64,000 bases of DNA, taken from assembly GCA_003443635.1 (NCBI GenBank), contig CP031964.1:434001-498000 (forward strand), written 5' to 3'. The first letter of the stretch is position 1, and each line of letters starts with the position of its first letter. Positions 46,162 to 56,842 of the stretch are shown piece after piece. The position numbers and the translations under genes were made by a program. The DNA is from Flavobacteriaceae bacterium (GTDB taxonomy: Bacteria > Bacteroidota > Bacteroidia > Flavobacteriales > Flavobacteriaceae). Below the pieces are notes generated by a model. It was not told the origin of the DNA and ran no database searches. It was given only the letters and a program-made list of their open reading frames with translations.

Positions 46162-47532
46162 TTAGTTTACAAGTTTTACTTCAACACGTCTGTTAGCAGC
46201 TCTACCAGCTCTAGTTTTATTAGTTTCAATTGGAGAACCTTGACCATAACCTTGAGAGGTTAATCTGTTTGAAGAAATACCATTTGTTACTAAATAATCT
46301 AATACAGCCTTAGCTCTAGCTTCAGATAATTTTTGATTACCTGTTTCACTACCAGTGCTATCGGTATGACCTTCTATTCTAAAATTAGCTTTAGGATATT
46401 CTTTTAAAATTGCTGTAATTGCTTGTAATGTTGGGAAAGCATCATCTTTAAAAGTAGATCTACTTGAATTAAAGTTAATTGTTCTAGCATATTCTGTTAA
46501 TTGCTTTTGTACTTCCTCAGTAGGAACTACAACTTCTGGACAACCATTATTTGCAACAGTACCAACTTCATTAGGACATTGATCATCTTTATCTAAAACA
46601 CCATCACCATCAGAATCTGGCCAAGGACAACCATTGTTTGCAGATGGTCCAGCTTCATTAGGACAATTATCGCTAGCATCAGTAACACCATCCCCATCAG
46701 CATCAGGACAACCATTTAATGATTTTAATCCAGCTACATTAGGGCAATTATCTTTGTTGTCTGCAATACCATCCCCATCAGAATCTGGGCAACCGTTAAA
46801 CTCTGCTAAACCAGCTTCGTTAGGGCAAGTATCTTTAGAATCTTGAATGCCATCCCCATCAGAATCAGGACAACCATTAAACTCTGCTAACCCAGGAACA
46901 TCTGGGCAGGCATCGTTTTTATCATAAATACCATCACCATCTGTATCTTTACCACCAAATTTAAAATTAAGCCCAACAGAATGTTGAAAATGATCTGCTA
47001 AACGACTTGCATCATAAGAATTTTTATAAGATGTCTGTACATTAAAACCAACTTTGTCACTTAAACGGAAATTTAATCCAAGGGTACCATTTAAAGTTCC
47101 AGATCCAATATCATCAACCCAAGTAAACCCAGATCCAAGCCCTATATATGGTTCAAGAATTCCTAAATTAATTATTTCTGAAAAATTAAAGAAGAATGTT
47201 CCGTCTAAACCAAAATAAGTTAAATCATCAACTGGTAATTCTCCAAAGTTTTCTATTAAATTATAAGATCCCATTATCCCAAAAGAGAAACCATCACTTA
47301 TATATCTAGAAACAGAAACTGTAGTAACAGAAGACACAAAATTGTAATTATCAAACCCAAAGAAGTCATCAAAAAGCCCTTCACTGAAAGGAGAATCATT
47401 TCCCGTAGGGAAAAAGTCTACAGCATTTGTACCAATGCCTATAGCCCAAGGATTGTTTTTATCCTGCGCATTCAAATTGCTAAAACTCATTGTTATAAAT
47501 AAAATAAGCAATAGTTTGCTAAGATTTTTCAT
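46162..47532 (-). CDS. OmpA-family outer-membrane protein with TSP type-3 repeats
   Basis: A 456-residue secreted protein. The signal peptide is '[20 protein letters not shown]...AQ', then an eight-stranded beta-barrel of about 190 residues, five calcium-binding TSP type-3 repeats (each starting like 'DSDGDGI.D..D.CP'), and an OmpA peptidoglycan-binding domain with 'IEGHTDSTG' and 'SEARAKAV' near the end. The start at 47532 is supported because a consensus promoter lies just upstream, within the longer open frame that could otherwise extend to 47601. It anchors the outer membrane to the wall. Confidence 0.92.
   Translation of the reverse strand: MKNLSKLLLILFITMSFSNLNAQDKNNPWAIGIGTNAVDFFPTGNDSPFSEGLFDDFFGFDNYNFVSSVTTVSVSRYISDGFSFGIMGSYNLIENFGELPVDDLTYFGLDGTFFFNFSEIINLGILEPYIGLGSGFTWVDDIGSGTLNGTLGLNFRLSDKVGFNVQTSYKNSYDASRLADHFQHSVGLNFKFGGKDTDGDGIYDKNDACPDVPGLAEFNGCPDSDGDGIQDSKDTCPNEAGLAEFNGCPDSDGDGIADNKDNCPNVAGLKSLNGCPDADGDGVTDASDNCPNEAGPSANNGCPWPDSDGDGVLDKDDQCPNEVGTVANNGCPEVVVPTEEVQKQLTEYARTINFNSSRSTFKDDAFPTLQAITAILKEYPKANFRIEGHTDSTGSETGNQKLSEARAKAVLDYLVTNGISSNRLTSQGYGQGSPIETNKTRAGRAANRRVEVKLVN
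46540..46950 (-). repeat. Five tandem TSP3 calcium-binding repeats within the OmpA-like gene
   Basis: The coded repeat of about 27 residues has the pattern D-x-D-G-D-G-x-x-D-x-x-D-x-C-P followed by a spacer ending in N-G-C-P. Five copies are visible, differing mainly in the spacer (GLAEFNGCP twice, [27 protein letters not shown]). Confidence 0.85.
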
Positions 47533-47565
47533 ATTGTTAGTTTTTATTTTAGTGTTAATTAAAAG

Positions 47566-47596
47566 CAAAAGTAAGATGTTAAATATTATTAACAAA
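47566..47596 (-). promoter_or_regulatory. Consensus Bacteroidetes promoter of the ompA-like gene
   Basis: On the minus strand TTTG (47596-47593) is followed after exactly 19 bases by TACTTTTG (47573-47566), a full match to the TTTG-N17-23-TAnnTTTG promoter of this phylum. Transcription would start near 47559, about 27 bases before the ATG at 47532. Confidence 0.8.
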
Positions 47597-47654
47597 ACCA
47601 AATATAGTAAAATATTAACTTTTTTTTAGTAAAATATAACTCGCAAAATTATTT

Positions 47655-48848
47655 TCAAATAATTTGTAAATGTTTACCAACACTAATAAAGCTCTTGATA
47701 GCCTTATCTAAATGCTCTTTTGTATGAGCTGCAGATAGTTGTACTCTTATTCTTGCTTTATCTTTTGGAACTACTGGAAAAAAGAATCCAATTACGTAAA
47801 TACCTTCTTCTAAAAGCATATTAGCCATTGTTTGAGAAAGTTTTGCGTCATAAAGCATTACTGGTACTATAGCAGAATCTCCATCTACAATATCAAAGCC
47901 TGCTTTTTTCATTTCAGTTTTAAAATAATTGGTATTCGACTCTACTTGATCTCTTAAAGTTGTGTCGTTTTTAAGTAACTCAAATACTTTTATAGAAGCA
48001 CCAACTATTGCAGGAGCTAAAGAGTTTGAAAACAGATAAGGTCTAGAGCGTTGACGTAATATATCTATAATTTCTTTTTTACCGGTAGTATACCCACCCA
48101 TGGCACCTCCAAGAGCTTTACCTAAAGTACCAGTAATAATATCTACACGACCCATTACATCTTTTTCTTCTAGTGTACCACGACCAGTTTTACCTATAAA
48201 CCCAGCAGCATGACATTCGTCTACCATTACTAAAGCGTCGTATTTATCTGCTAGATCACAAATTTTGTCTAAAGGAGCTACTAACCCATCCATAGAAAAC
48301 ACACCATCTGTAACAATTATTTTAAATCGAGCTCCATTAGCATTGGCTTCCTGTAATTGTTTTTCGAGACCATCCATATCTCCATTTTGATAACGATAAC
48401 GTGCAGCTTTACATAAACGCACTCCATCAATTATTGAAGCATGATTTAAAGAGTCTGATATTATAGCATCTTCGGCTGTTAACAAAGGCTCGAAAACACC
48501 ACCGTTTGCATCAAAAGCAGCAGCATATAAAATAGTATCTTCAGTTTCGTAAAAATCTGCAATAGTTTGCTCTAGTTTTTTATGAATATCTTGAGTTCCG
48601 CAAATAAATCTTACTGACGACATTCCAAACCCATGTGTGTCCATAGTATCTTTTGCTGCTTGAACAACTTCTGGGTGTGAGGATAATCCTAAATAATTAT
48701 TAGCACAAAAATTAAGTACTGTTTCGCCTGTATTTAAAGTGATTTCGGCTTCTTGAGCAGAGGTTATGACACGTTCTTCTTTATAAAGCCCGTTATCTTT
48801 TATGTTTTGAATTTCGTTTTGTAAATATTGTTTTATATTACCGTACAT
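47655..48848 (-). CDS. kbl: Glycine C-acetyltransferase (2-amino-3-ketobutyrate CoA ligase)
   Basis: A 397-residue PLP enzyme of the alpha-oxoamine synthase family. The PLP-lysine block reads '[16 protein letters not shown]' (about residue 245), and '[18 protein letters not shown]' and 'LFSNSLAPA' are family hallmarks. Kbl cleaves 2-amino-3-ketobutyrate with CoA to glycine and acetyl-CoA in threonine breakdown. The partner threonine dehydrogenase gene is not in the window. Other family members (BioF, HemA, serine palmitoyltransferase) are less likely by length and the N-terminal '[16 protein letters not shown]'. Confidence 0.92.
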   Translation of the reverse strand: MYGNIKQYLQNEIQNIKDNGLYKEERVITSAQEAEITLNTGETVLNFCANNYLGLSSHPEVVQAAKDTMDTHGFGMSSVRFICGTQDIHKKLEQTIADFYETEDTILYAAAFDANGGVFEPLLTAEDAIISDSLNHASIIDGVRLCKAARYRYQNGDMDGLEKQLQEANANGARFKIIVTDGVFSMDGLVAPLDKICDLADKYDALVMVDECHAAGFIGKTGRGTLEEKDVMGRVDIITGTLGKALGGAMGGYTTGKKEIIDILRQRSRPYLFSNSLAPAIVGASIKVFELLKNDTTLRDQVESNTNYFKTEMKKAGFDIVDGDSAIVPVMLYDAKLSQTMANMLLEEGIYVIGFFFPVVPKDKARIRVQLSAAHTKEHLDKAIKSFISVGKHLQII

Positions 48849-48867
48849 TATATTGTTTTTTGCAAAT

Positions 48868-51800
48868 TTAAACTTCTTTTATTTCTAATGAATCATTTAT
48901 ATAAATAAGTACTTTTTTTATAACTATAAACCCCATATCTTCAAGTGCATCTTGATAATCTTGTAGCTGTTCTTGGTATTTTGGGTTTGATAATCCTGTT
49001 TTGTAATCTATAATTATTACTTCATTTTTATCGTTTATAACTAGTCGATCAGGACGTAAACTCACTCCCGTTTTAGTTATAATATCCTTTTCATTATAAA
49101 TGGTATAATTTGAATTAAAATAATCTTTTAATTCGGGGTGCTGAGCAATATTAATAACAATTTTTTTAAGAGATTGAAATTGTCTTGCATTTATAAAACC
49201 AGAATTTAAAAATGAATTAAAAGTCATATCAATATCAATTTCAGTCTTAATTTTTGACATAATATGATGAATCAAATTTCCTTTTTCAATGGCTTCTTGC
49301 TGGTTAGTGTCCCATAAATAACCTGAACTGGTTACTATCTTAATATTGTGATCTTTTTTAGGAGTCGAAATAAATAGCTTTTGCTCAATAGTATTATTAA
49401 ATGATTTCTCAGAAACAGATTCTTTTTTAGAGCTTCCAAAACAGAAAGAAGTAGTATTATCATTCCATTCCCCTATATGCTTTAAATAATTAATAAACAG
49501 TCCAGAATATAATTTTAAATTGCCTTCTTTTGAAGGACGGCTACTAATAATAAATAATTGCTCGATAGCTCGAGTTAGAGCAACATAGAGTAAATTAATA
49601 TTATCGAGCTCTAATTCAGCTTGATGTTTTTCATAAATTTGCTGACCATGATCCCCATAATTTTCAAAATCTTTAGAGTAATTTAAAAATGCATTGGTAA
49701 ACCCATTATAATCTTCAGGATTTATAGGTAACCATTCTTTTGGCTCACGTTCTCGATAAATATCTAGATCGGCATAAGGAAAAATCACTATAGGAAACTC
49801 CAACCCTTTGGCTTTATGAATGGTCATAATTTGTATCGCATTATTTCCTTCGGGCGATACAATACTTAAGCTATCTTTTTTAGATTCAAAATAATCAACG
49901 AAGTCCAAGATACTTGATAAATGTTTTTGAGAGTAGTCTAAAACAACATCCAAGAAAAACTGAACATAAGCATCAGAAGCCTTAACAAGATGAAATGATT
50001 GAATAATGGCTTCTATAGTTTCATATAATGGTAATTGCAATGCTTCGTTATAATTAAAACTAATACCATAATCCTTAAGTTTATCAAATAATATTTTAAT
50101 TTCTAAATTAATATGTGCACTATAAAAATGATGTTTATCTGTAATATTAAATTTATGATTGGCTAAATACTTAAGAAGTAAAATTTTTATTTCATTGTCT
50201 TTAGGTCGAAATAAAAATTTTAATAGGTTAATAATAAAACTAACCTCAGGAGAGTTTGAAATTAATAATGTTTCGGATGAGATAATATCTATTCCAACTT
50301 CATCTGTTAAATAATTAGCAATAGCAACACCTTCTTTTTTCTTCCTAACGAGTATGGTAATATCTTTAAGTTGAAATCCATTGGACAAACATTCTTCAAT
50401 AGTTTCTACTACTTTTTGAGAATATAAAAGATCTTTGTTATCTTCTTTTTCAATATTTAAAAACGAAATATTTACATACCCTTCCTTATCTTTTTTTATG
50501 TTTTGAGAACTTTGTTGATATAAATTCTCATAAACACTATCACTAAATGCAAAACCAGATAATGTTTTAAAAAATTGATTATTAAAATTAACTATTTGTG
50601 AGTAACTCCTATAATTATTAGGAAGTTGTTTATTTTGTTTTTCTATAAAAAAAGGATTGTCATGTTCATATAAACCTATAAATTGTTCTGCTTTCCCACC
50701 TCGCCACCTATAAATAGCTTGTTTTGCATCGCCTACTAAAGTAACACTAGTTTGCTCTCCGGAGAGAGAATTATCTAAAAGAGGGATTAAATTCTCCCAT
50801 TGTAATACAGAAGTATCTTGAAACTCATCTATAAAATAATGTTTGAACTTCTCGCCTATACGCTCATAAATAAAAGGAGTGGGCTGATCTTTTATCTGCT
50901 CACTAATAATAGCATTAAACTCTGAAATTAATATTAGATTTCTATCTTGTTTTATTATATTAATCTCTTTGTTTATAGCACTTATAACAGATAATGGTGT
51001 CACATTTTTATAGAACACATTAAAAAAACGATACTGAAACACTAATGCTTTGGTTTCATTAAAAGCAGAGGTTAATTGTGATTGAATTTCTTCTATAACA
51101 GAGGCGATATTATTTTCTACTCGTTTAGGATATAGAACTTTATTTTCAATATCTTCCTGCCACTTAGCTTCAAAATTGATATTAAATTTTTTGTTTGCTA
51201 GATTATTAAAATGTTTAGGAAGATAACTTCCAGAAAAATCATTGTATTGTAAACCACATTCTTCAATTAAAGTTAATACATCGTTAGATTTTTCAACAAT
51301 TGTTCTTTCAGAAGAAATAATATATTGTTTAAGAGTGTTTTTTAGGGCTTTAAAATCTTCAGGAGTTTTATTTTTTAAAGCACTTATAAATGGAATGTCA
51401 TTTTCACTAACAAGAAGCTGAGCTATTTTATTAAAATCGTAAGAGACATCCCAACTTTTATCATCATCAGCTTTTTCAATTGCAAAATCCACTAAAACCT
51501 TAGTGAGTATTTTATCTTTACCTGCATTAGCTATTAAAGCATCTACAGCTTCTTTTAAAAGCATATCAGTATCTAATTCAACTTCGAAATTTATTGGAAT
51601 TTGTAAATCGAATGCGAAAGTTCTAATTAGTTTTTGAGTAAATTTATCGATCGTAGAAATATCAAATGCAGCATAATTATGAACAATATTGTTTAAAAGA
51701 GTTTTTGATTTTTGATGCAGTGTTTTTGCTTCAATATTTAATTCTTTACATAATTCTAAAAACATATCGTCAGACGATTCTAAAATAGCTTCAGTAGCAA

Positions 51801-51993
51801 ATGTTTTTAGTGTATTAATAATACGTTCTTTCATTTCTGCAACAGCTTTATTTGTAAAAGTAATTGCTAAAATATGCTTGTAGGGTTCTTTGTAAGTAGA
51901 GCTAAAACAAATTTTTAAATACTCTTTTACTATGGTATATGTTTTACCACTTCCAGCGGAAGCATTATAAATATTGAATGTGGTAGAATTCAA
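48868..51993 (-). CDS. AddA-like UvrD-family helicase/nuclease
   Basis: A 1041-residue superfamily 1 helicase. Walker A '[12 protein letters not shown]' is at residues 9-20, motif Ia '[18 protein letters not shown]' near 43-60, motif II '[15 protein letters not shown]' near 375, motif V/VI '[17 protein letters not shown]' and '[10 protein letters not shown]' in the second half. A C-terminal PD-(D/E)XK nuclease is marked by 'LRPDRLVI' and 'IIIDYKTG'. It pairs with the AddB-like protein to resect DNA breaks. The start is TTG at 51993; no nearby ATG precedes the Walker A motif. Confidence 0.9.
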   Translation of the reverse strand: MNSTTFNIYNASAGSGKTYTIVKEYLKICFSSTYKEPYKHILAITFTNKAVAEMKERIINTLKTFATEAILESSDDMFLELCKELNIEAKTLHQKSKTLLNNIVHNYAAFDISTIDKFTQKLIRTFAFDLQIPINFEVELDTDMLLKEAVDALIANAGKDKILTKVLVDFAIEKADDDKSWDVSYDFNKIAQLLVSENDIPFISALKNKTPEDFKALKNTLKQYIISSERTIVEKSNDVLTLIEECGLQYNDFSGSYLPKHFNNLANKKFNINFEAKWQEDIENKVLYPKRVENNIASVIEEIQSQLTSAFNETKALVFQYRFFNVFYKNVTPLSVISAINKEINIIKQDRNLILISEFNAIISEQIKDQPTPFIYERIGEKFKHYFIDEFQDTSVLQWENLIPLLDNSLSGEQTSVTLVGDAKQAIYRWRGGKAEQFIGLYEHDNPFFIEKQNKQLPNNYRSYSQIVNFNNQFFKTLSGFAFSDSVYENLYQQSSQNIKKDKEGYVNISFLNIEKEDNKDLLYSQKVVETIEECLSNGFQLKDITILVRKKKEGVAIANYLTDEVGIDIISSETLLISNSPEVSFIINLLKFLFRPKDNEIKILLLKYLANHKFNITDKHHFYSAHINLEIKILFDKLKDYGISFNYNEALQLPLYETIEAIIQSFHLVKASDAYVQFFLDVVLDYSQKHLSSILDFVDYFESKKDSLSIVSPEGNNAIQIMTIHKAKGLEFPIVIFPYADLDIYREREPKEWLPINPEDYNGFTNAFLNYSKDFENYGDHGQQIYEKHQAELELDNINLLYVALTRAIEQLFIISSRPSKEGNLKLYSGLFINYLKHIGEWNDNTTSFCFGSSKKESVSEKSFNNTIEQKLFISTPKKDHNIKIVTSSGYLWDTNQQEAIEKGNLIHHIMSKIKTEIDIDMTFNSFLNSGFINARQFQSLKKIVINIAQHPELKDYFNSNYTIYNEKDIITKTGVSLRPDRLVINDKNEVIIIDYKTGLSNPKYQEQLQDYQDALEDMGFIVIKKVLIYINDSLEIKEV

Positions 51994-52062
51994 GAAAGAA
52001 AAATTTTATACCAAAATAAGTAATCTTAATAACTTATTAAGGTAAATTTTAAAGCTTTATCG

Positions 52063-52070
52063 TAAATTTG
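52063..52070 (+). promoter_or_regulatory. Putative -7 promoter element for the sod gene
   Basis: TAAATTTG matches TAnnTTTG, 37 bases before the ATG. A matching TTTG at the -33 spacing was not found. Confidence 0.4.
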
Positions 52071-52107
52071 AAAGAAATTAAAATATTAATAATTAAACAT
52101 AAATATT

Positions 52108-52716
52108 ATGGCTTTTGAATTACCACAATTAAAATATGCCTACGATGCTTTAGAACCTCATATTGATGCACGCACGATGGAGATCCACCATTCTAAACAC
52201 CACAACGGATATACAAATAATTTAAATAATGCTATTTCTGGAACAGATTTAGAAAATAAGTCTATTGAAGATATTTTAAAAAACCTTGATATGTCTAATG
52301 GGGCGGTAAGAAATAATGGAGGCGGATTTTATAATCACTCTTTATTTTGGGAAGTAATGAATCCGGAAGGTAAAGGACGTTTGTCGGGAGAATTAAAAGA
52401 TGCTATTGAAGCAGCTTACGGTGATGTTGATACTTTTAAAGACGCTTTTAGTAAAGCTGCAGCTACTAGATTTGGTTCTGGTTGGGCTTGGTTGTGTGTA
52501 CATGAAGGCGGAAGAGTAGAAGTATGCTCTACGCCAAATCAAGACAACCCATTAATGCCAAGTGTTGGCTGTGGAGGTACTCCAATTTTAGGATTAGATG
52601 TTTGGGAGCATGCCTATTACTTAAATTATCAGAATCGTCGTCCGGATTATATTAATGCATTTTTTAATGTGATTAATTGGAATGAAGTTGAAAGACGTTA
52701 TGCTGAAGCAAAATAA
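52108..52716 (+). CDS. Superoxide dismutase, Mn/Fe type
   Basis: A 202-residue cytoplasmic enzyme that dismutates superoxide. The metal ligands lie in '[12 protein letters not shown]' (His near 27), '[11 protein letters not shown]' (His near 76), and '[20 protein letters not shown]' (Asp and His near 164-168). The GGG...NHSLFW context resembles Mn enzymes, but Mn and Fe forms cannot be separated safely by eye. No signal peptide. It is followed by its own terminator. Confidence 0.95.
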   Translation: MAFELPQLKYAYDALEPHIDARTMEIHHSKHHNGYTNNLNNAISGTDLENKSIEDILKNLDMSNGAVRNNGGGFYNHSLFWEVMNPEGKGRLSGELKDAIEAAYGDVDTFKDAFSKAAATRFGSGWAWLCVHEGGRVEVCSTPNQDNPLMPSVGCGGTPILGLDVWEHAYYLNYQNRRPDYINAFFNVINWNEVERRYAEAK

Positions 52717-52742
52717 AATTTAAAATAAAGATTGATAATATT

Positions 52743-52772
52743 AAGCATCTACTTAAAATAGATGCTTTTTTA
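52743..52772 (+). terminator. Intrinsic terminator of the sod gene
   Basis: AAGCATCTA (52743-52751) and TAGATGCTT (52759-52767) form a 9-bp stem with a seven-base loop, followed by a T-run. Confidence 0.85.
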
Positions 52773-52799
52773 TTACAAAAAACTAAAGTATTGTGTAAT

Positions 52800-52873
52800 A
52801 AAAAAGGTGAACTCTCGTTCACCTTTTTTGCCCCAAATCTACCATAAACTTAACCTACTTATGTTATGGTGAT
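52800..52873. repeat. Direct-repeat module, copy 1 (terminator hairpin plus second hairpin)
   Basis: A 74-bp unit also found at 52998-53071 with five differences. It contains an A6/T6-flanked hairpin GGTGAAC-TCTC-GTTCACC (52806-52823), which works as a terminator on either strand, then a constant segment and a second 7-bp hairpin, ACCATAA (52841-52847) with TTATGGT (52864-52870). It lies in the gap between convergent sod and the PurF-like gene. It may be a small RNA or a mobile terminator cassette. Confidence 0.75.
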
Positions 52874-52997
52874 ACGAATATAACGTTGTTTTATTTAAAT
52901 TATTTTATTTATTAGATTAACTACTTAAAAATTAGTCTAAGCTAATTATTAAGGCTTGAAAATGAAGTTTTTAAAAGAAGATAAAAAATGAAAAAAT

Positions 52998-53071
52998 AAA
53001 AAAGGTGAACGAGAGTTCACCTTTTTTGCCCCAAATCTACCATGAACTTAACCTACTTATGTTATGGTGAT
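52998..53071. repeat. Direct-repeat module, copy 2, with inverted hairpin loop
   Basis: This is the second copy of the 74-bp unit. The terminator hairpin is GGTGAAC-GAGA-GTTCACC (53004-53021), exactly the reverse complement of that in copy 1, while the remaining bases keep the same orientation and differ at one position only (ACCATGA in place of ACCATAA). On the plus strand that change leaves a G-U pair in the second hairpin. It is the first terminator met by transcripts from the PurF-like gene. Confidence 0.75.
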
Positions 53072-53174
53072 GCTAAGCTACTACGCTTTTTCTATAAAAC
53101 GTATAAATATTAGATGAAATGCACTTATTTTAGTTTAAATGTTAAAAAATTAAAAATATATTAAGATTTTTAAA

Positions 53175-55073
53175 CTAGTATGCTCTTTCGTCATTTCCTT
53201 CATAAAAATTAATGAAAGCTTTATTAACAACTCTGTTGCCTCCAACAGTTGGGTAATCTCCTGTAAAGTACCAATCTCCTAAATTTTTAGGACAAGCTAT
53301 ATGTAAATTTTCAACAGATTGAAATATAATTTTCACCTCTGCATTTATAGATTCGTCACTTAATAATTCTGAGATTTTATCAGAAATTTGTTCATCTGTA
53401 AATCCATCATAGATTTCTTTTACAAAATTTTGAACATCTTTATCCTCTAAGTCTACTTGTGCTTTACATTTCCTGTAAACCTCTTCAACTAACGCATAGT
53501 TGCCGTTATCTTTTAATAATGCAAGAGCAGCTCTAAAAGCGACTAACCCTTCTAACCGCGCCATATCAATACCATAGCAATCTGGATAGCGAATTTGTGG
53601 AGCTGAAGATACAACGACAATCTTTTTAGGATTTAAACGATCCATCATTTTTAGAATACTCATTTTTAAAGTAGTTCCTCTAACAATACTATCGTCTATA
53701 ATTACTAAGTTATCGGTAGGTTTTATAACACCATAAGTTACGTCATAAACATGAGCAACTAAATCATCTCTACTACTATCTTCAGTAATAAACGTTCTTA
53801 ATTTAACATCCTTGATTGCTATTTTTTCAATACGAGGGCGTGTTGATAATATTTCAGTAACTCGACTAGATGACAACTCACCTTTTCCATTAAGTATCGC
53901 TGCTGTTTTTTGCTCATTTAATAAATCTTCAACAGTCTCTGTCATTCCAAAAAAAGAAGTTTCTGCTGTATTAGGGATATAAGAAAATACAGAATTTTCT
54001 ATATCATTATTTATGACGTTCATTACTTTAGGCATAATTAATTTACCTAATAATTTACGCTCTTTATAAATTTCTGTATCGCTTCCTCTAGAAAAATATA
54101 TACGCTCAAAAGAACATGCTTTTCGTTCTAAAGGCTCTAAAATTTGTTTAATAAGTACTTCTCCAGATTTCTTAGTAATAATAGCATGTCCTGGATCTAA
54201 TTCTTTAACATCATCATAATTTACATTAAAAACGGTTTGAATAACAGGGCGCTCTGAAGCAACAACTACAACTTCATCATCCTTATAATAATAGGTAGGT
54301 CGTATTCCTGCGGGATCTCTAAGTACAAAAGAATCGCCATGTCCCATAAGTCCTGCCATAGCATAACCACCATCCCAGTTTTTGGCTGCTCGTCTTAATA
54401 TTTTGGCAATATTGAGGCGTTCTGCAATAAGAGGAGACGCTTGATGTTTATTATAACCTTCTTTTTTAAGATCTTTATATATTTTACTTACAGCATCATC
54501 TAAAAAGTGACCTATTTTTTCCATTATTGTAATAGTGTCAGTATACTCTTTTGGATGCTGACCTAGTTCAATAAGATTACTAAAGAGTTCTTTAACATTA
54601 GTCATATTAAAGTTTCCAGCCATAATAAGATTTCTGTGCATCCAATTATTCTGTCTTAAAAAAGGATGTACACTTTCTACACTATTTTTCCCAAAGGTAC
54701 CATAGCGTACATGACCTAATAAAAGTTCTCCTATATAAGGAATGTTTTCTTTTTGTAAAGCGACATTATCTGCATATTCAGGATGATTAGTAAGCTCAGT
54801 ATTAATTCGCTCATTTATTTGTGCAAATATATCTTGAATAGGTTGTTGCTCTACAGAGCGAACTCTACTTATATAGCGTTGCCCAGGCTTGGTATCTAAC
54901 TTAATGCTTGCAAATCCAGCGCCATCTTGCCCACGGTTATGCTGTTTTTCCATCATTAAATACATTTTATTTACACCATAAAATGCACTACCATATTTTT
55001 CTTTATAGTATTCTAATGGTTTTAAAAGTCTAACAAGTGCAATCCCACACTCATGTTTTAAAGCATCACTCAT
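53175..55073 (-). CDS. PurF-like amidophosphoribosyltransferase, long Bacteroidetes paralogue
   Basis: A 632-residue protein with an N-terminal class II glutamine amidotransferase and a phosphoribosyltransferase domain. The presumed nucleophile is Cys9 in 'LKHECGIALV', 'EKQHNRGQDGAGF' corresponds to the QHRGQ block, and the PRPP loop is 'VIIDDSIVRGTTL' near 455-467. E. coli PurF is about 505 residues; the extra length is at the C-terminus and within the glutaminase. I recall such a paralogue as common in this phylum, next to a PfkB kinase as here, beside a separate canonical PurF. ATG at 55073 was chosen, giving a short propeptide before Cys9; a longer frame begins at 55103. Confidence 0.85.
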   Translation of the reverse strand: MSDALKHECGIALVRLLKPLEYYKEKYGSAFYGVNKMYLMMEKQHNRGQDGAGFASIKLDTKPGQRYISRVRSVEQQPIQDIFAQINERINTELTNHPEYADNVALQKENIPYIGELLLGHVRYGTFGKNSVESVHPFLRQNNWMHRNLIMAGNFNMTNVKELFSNLIELGQHPKEYTDTITIMEKIGHFLDDAVSKIYKDLKKEGYNKHQASPLIAERLNIAKILRRAAKNWDGGYAMAGLMGHGDSFVLRDPAGIRPTYYYKDDEVVVVASERPVIQTVFNVNYDDVKELDPGHAIITKKSGEVLIKQILEPLERKACSFERIYFSRGSDTEIYKERKLLGKLIMPKVMNVINNDIENSVFSYIPNTAETSFFGMTETVEDLLNEQKTAAILNGKGELSSSRVTEILSTRPRIEKIAIKDVKLRTFITEDSSRDDLVAHVYDVTYGVIKPTDNLVIIDDSIVRGTTLKMSILKMMDRLNPKKIVVVSSAPQIRYPDCYGIDMARLEGLVAFRAALALLKDNGNYALVEEVYRKCKAQVDLEDKDVQNFVKEIYDGFTDEQISDKISELLSDESINAEVKIIFQSVENLHIACPKNLGDWYFTGDYPTVGGNRVVNKAFINFYEGNDERAY

Positions 55074-55094
55074 TGTTGTGTTGTTTATAAATTG

Positions 55095-55126
55095 AAAACG
55101 CACTCAAATTCTGAGCGCGTTTTTTA
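55095..55126 (-). terminator. Imperfect terminator-like hairpin between PfkB and PurF-like genes
   Basis: AAAACGC (55095-55101) pairs with GCGTTTT (55117-55123), and CTCA (55103-55106) with TGAG (55112-55115), with one internal mismatch. It overlaps the end of the kinase gene and lies 22 bases before the PurF-like start on the minus strand. It may allow partial readthrough. Confidence 0.55.
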
Positions 55127-56050
55127 TGATAATTCTATTTCAAATTGTGTTAAATCTTTAAACTGTTGCAAACGTTTATGCATTTCCTCACTTGAAAGCT
55201 GTTCCATGCGTTGAGTTCCAAATTTTTCAACGCAAAATGATGCTAGTGTTGATCCATAAATAACAGCGTTTTTCATATTCTCAAATGAGAAATCATTAGT
55301 TCTTGCTAAATACCCAGTAAACCCTCCTGCAAATGTATCTCCAGCTCCTGTTGGATCAAACACTTCTTCTAAAGGTAAAGCAGGAGCATAAAATACATCA
55401 TCATTATTAAATAATAAAGCACCGTGTTCTCCTTTTTTTATAACTACATATTTTGGCCCCATTTCATGTATTTTCCTTGCAGCTACAACTAAAGAATATT
55501 CTCCGGTTAGTTGCCTTGCTTCTTCATCATTTATAGTAATAACATCTACACGTTTTATAACGTTATGTAAATCTTCTAAAGCACTATCCATCCAAAAATT
55601 CATAGTATCTAGAACTACTAATTTTGGAGTTGAAGTCATCTGATCTAAAACACCACTTTGTACAATTGGATGTAAATTACCTAACATCACAACTTCTGCA
55701 TCTCTATAATCTTTTGGAACAACAGGATTAAAATCTGCAAGAACATTTAGCTCAGTTGCTAGTGTATCACGCGAATTCATATCATTATGATACAAACCAC
55801 TCCAGAAAAATGTTTTTCCGTCTTTAACGATTTCAACTCCAGAAAGGTCTATGCTTTTTCCTGAAAGTAAATTTAAATGTTCTTCTGGAAAATCACCACC
55901 TACTATTGAAACTATAGCAGAATCTACATTAAATTGAGAAGCGGCTAAGCTTATATAAGTTGCCGCGCCTCCAAGAATTTTATCTGTTTTTCCAAAAGGG
56001 GTTTCGATAGCATCAAAAGCAACAGTACCAACAATAACTAATTTACTCAT
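55124..56050 (-). CDS. PfkB-family sugar/nucleoside kinase
   Basis: A 308-residue ribokinase-fold protein. N-terminal 'GGAATYISLAASQF' near residues 27-40 is the substrate lid region, and the C-terminal signature 'DPTGAGDTFAGGFTGYL' at about 229-245 carries the catalytic Asp in GAGD. Substrate could be a sugar, nucleoside or a purine-pathway intermediate. It lies upstream of the PurF-like gene with a 50-bp gap, a pairing that suggests a shared nucleotide or phosphoribosyl task, but this is inference. Confidence 0.87.
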   Translation of the reverse strand: MSKLVIVGTVAFDAIETPFGKTDKILGGAATYISLAASQFNVDSAIVSIVGGDFPEEHLNLLSGKSIDLSGVEIVKDGKTFFWSGLYHNDMNSRDTLATELNVLADFNPVVPKDYRDAEVVMLGNLHPIVQSGVLDQMTSTPKLVVLDTMNFWMDSALEDLHNVIKRVDVITINDEEARQLTGEYSLVVAARKIHEMGPKYVVIKKGEHGALLFNNDDVFYAPALPLEEVFDPTGAGDTFAGGFTGYLARTNDFSFENMKNAVIYGSTLASFCVEKFGTQRMEQLSSEEMHKRLQQFKDLTQFEIELS

Positions 56051-56159
56051 TATAAAAGTGAATTTTTTGCAAAGATAGTATGATTAATTATATATAAGCT
56101 AAAGTTTTGCTTAGAATTAAGATGTGAGTGATTGAGATTTTTTTGCAAAGAGAAAAAGA

Positions 56160-56801
56160 TTATTTTCTACCAAAATCTGCTGGAATTTCACCCCAAGCTT
56201 TGGTCTCCCATTTTACGATTGTTGTTGTATAATTATTTTCTTTAAGCCAAAGAGTAGCTCTGTCTACTAAATCAAAAAGAGCTTTATTTTTAGTATTGCG
56301 CTTTAATTTAGAATTACACATTTTTTTGCGAACCCAGCTCATCGCTGTTTTAGAATCGGTATAAAGAATACGATCACTATTATGTTGTTTTAAAAACGCT
56401 AAGCCATGTACTAAAGCTAAAAATTCTCCAATATTATTAGTGCCTTCTTCAAAAGGACCTTGAAGAAATAATTGCTTTTTACTTTTAGTATCTACTCCAC
56501 GATATTCCATTTTGCCAGGATTTCCACTAGATGCTGCGTCTACAGAAATGGAATTATAATTAGGTTGCCCTATTTTTTTAAGTTGAAGCGCACTAAGTTC
56601 ACTTTTAAAAGATTTATCTTTTCCTATATAATCTCTGTAGTTACCTTTAAATGCTTTTTTAGCAGCATCAAAAGTTGCAAATGATTTGTATTGAGCTCCT
56701 TGAAAATCTTTAATTTGAGCTTTACAGTCATTCCAAGATTCAAAAACACCAGTATGATGCCCTTTCCAAACAGTATAATATTTCTTTTTCTTTTTTGACA
56801 T
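56160..56801 (-). CDS. Ribonuclease H type I with viroplasmin-like N-domain
   Basis: A 213-residue protein. The N-terminal 45 residues, 'KYYTVWKGHHTGVFESWNDC' and the following 'KSFATFDAAKKAF', form the hybrid-binding (caulimovirus viroplasmin-like) domain found in eukaryotic RNase H1. The catalytic domain has acidic residues in 'ISVDAASSGNPG' (Asp), 'NNIGEFLALV' (Glu) and 'LYTDSKTAM' (Asp), so is likely active on RNA-DNA hybrids. The order purN-rnhA-pfkB-purF is co-directional on the minus strand. Confidence 0.9.
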   Translation of the reverse strand: MSKKKKKYYTVWKGHHTGVFESWNDCKAQIKDFQGAQYKSFATFDAAKKAFKGNYRDYIGKDKSFKSELSALQLKKIGQPNYNSISVDAASSGNPGKMEYRGVDTKSKKQLFLQGPFEEGTNNIGEFLALVHGLAFLKQHNSDRILYTDSKTAMSWVRKKMCNSKLKRNTKNKALFDLVDRATLWLKENNYTTTIVKWETKAWGEIPADFGRK

Positions 56802-56842
56802 CGTTATGCTCGTGAAAATGAGAACCTCTTAATATTTAAGAT

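Noticed and set aside
46540..46950. CRISPR-like tandem repeats
   Set aside because: The repeats are in frame in a coding gene and encode TSP3 calcium-binding units.
47533..47601. Longer N-terminus of the OmpA-like protein starting at 47601
   Set aside because: A consensus promoter (47566-47596) lies within this extension and a clean signal peptide starts at 47532.
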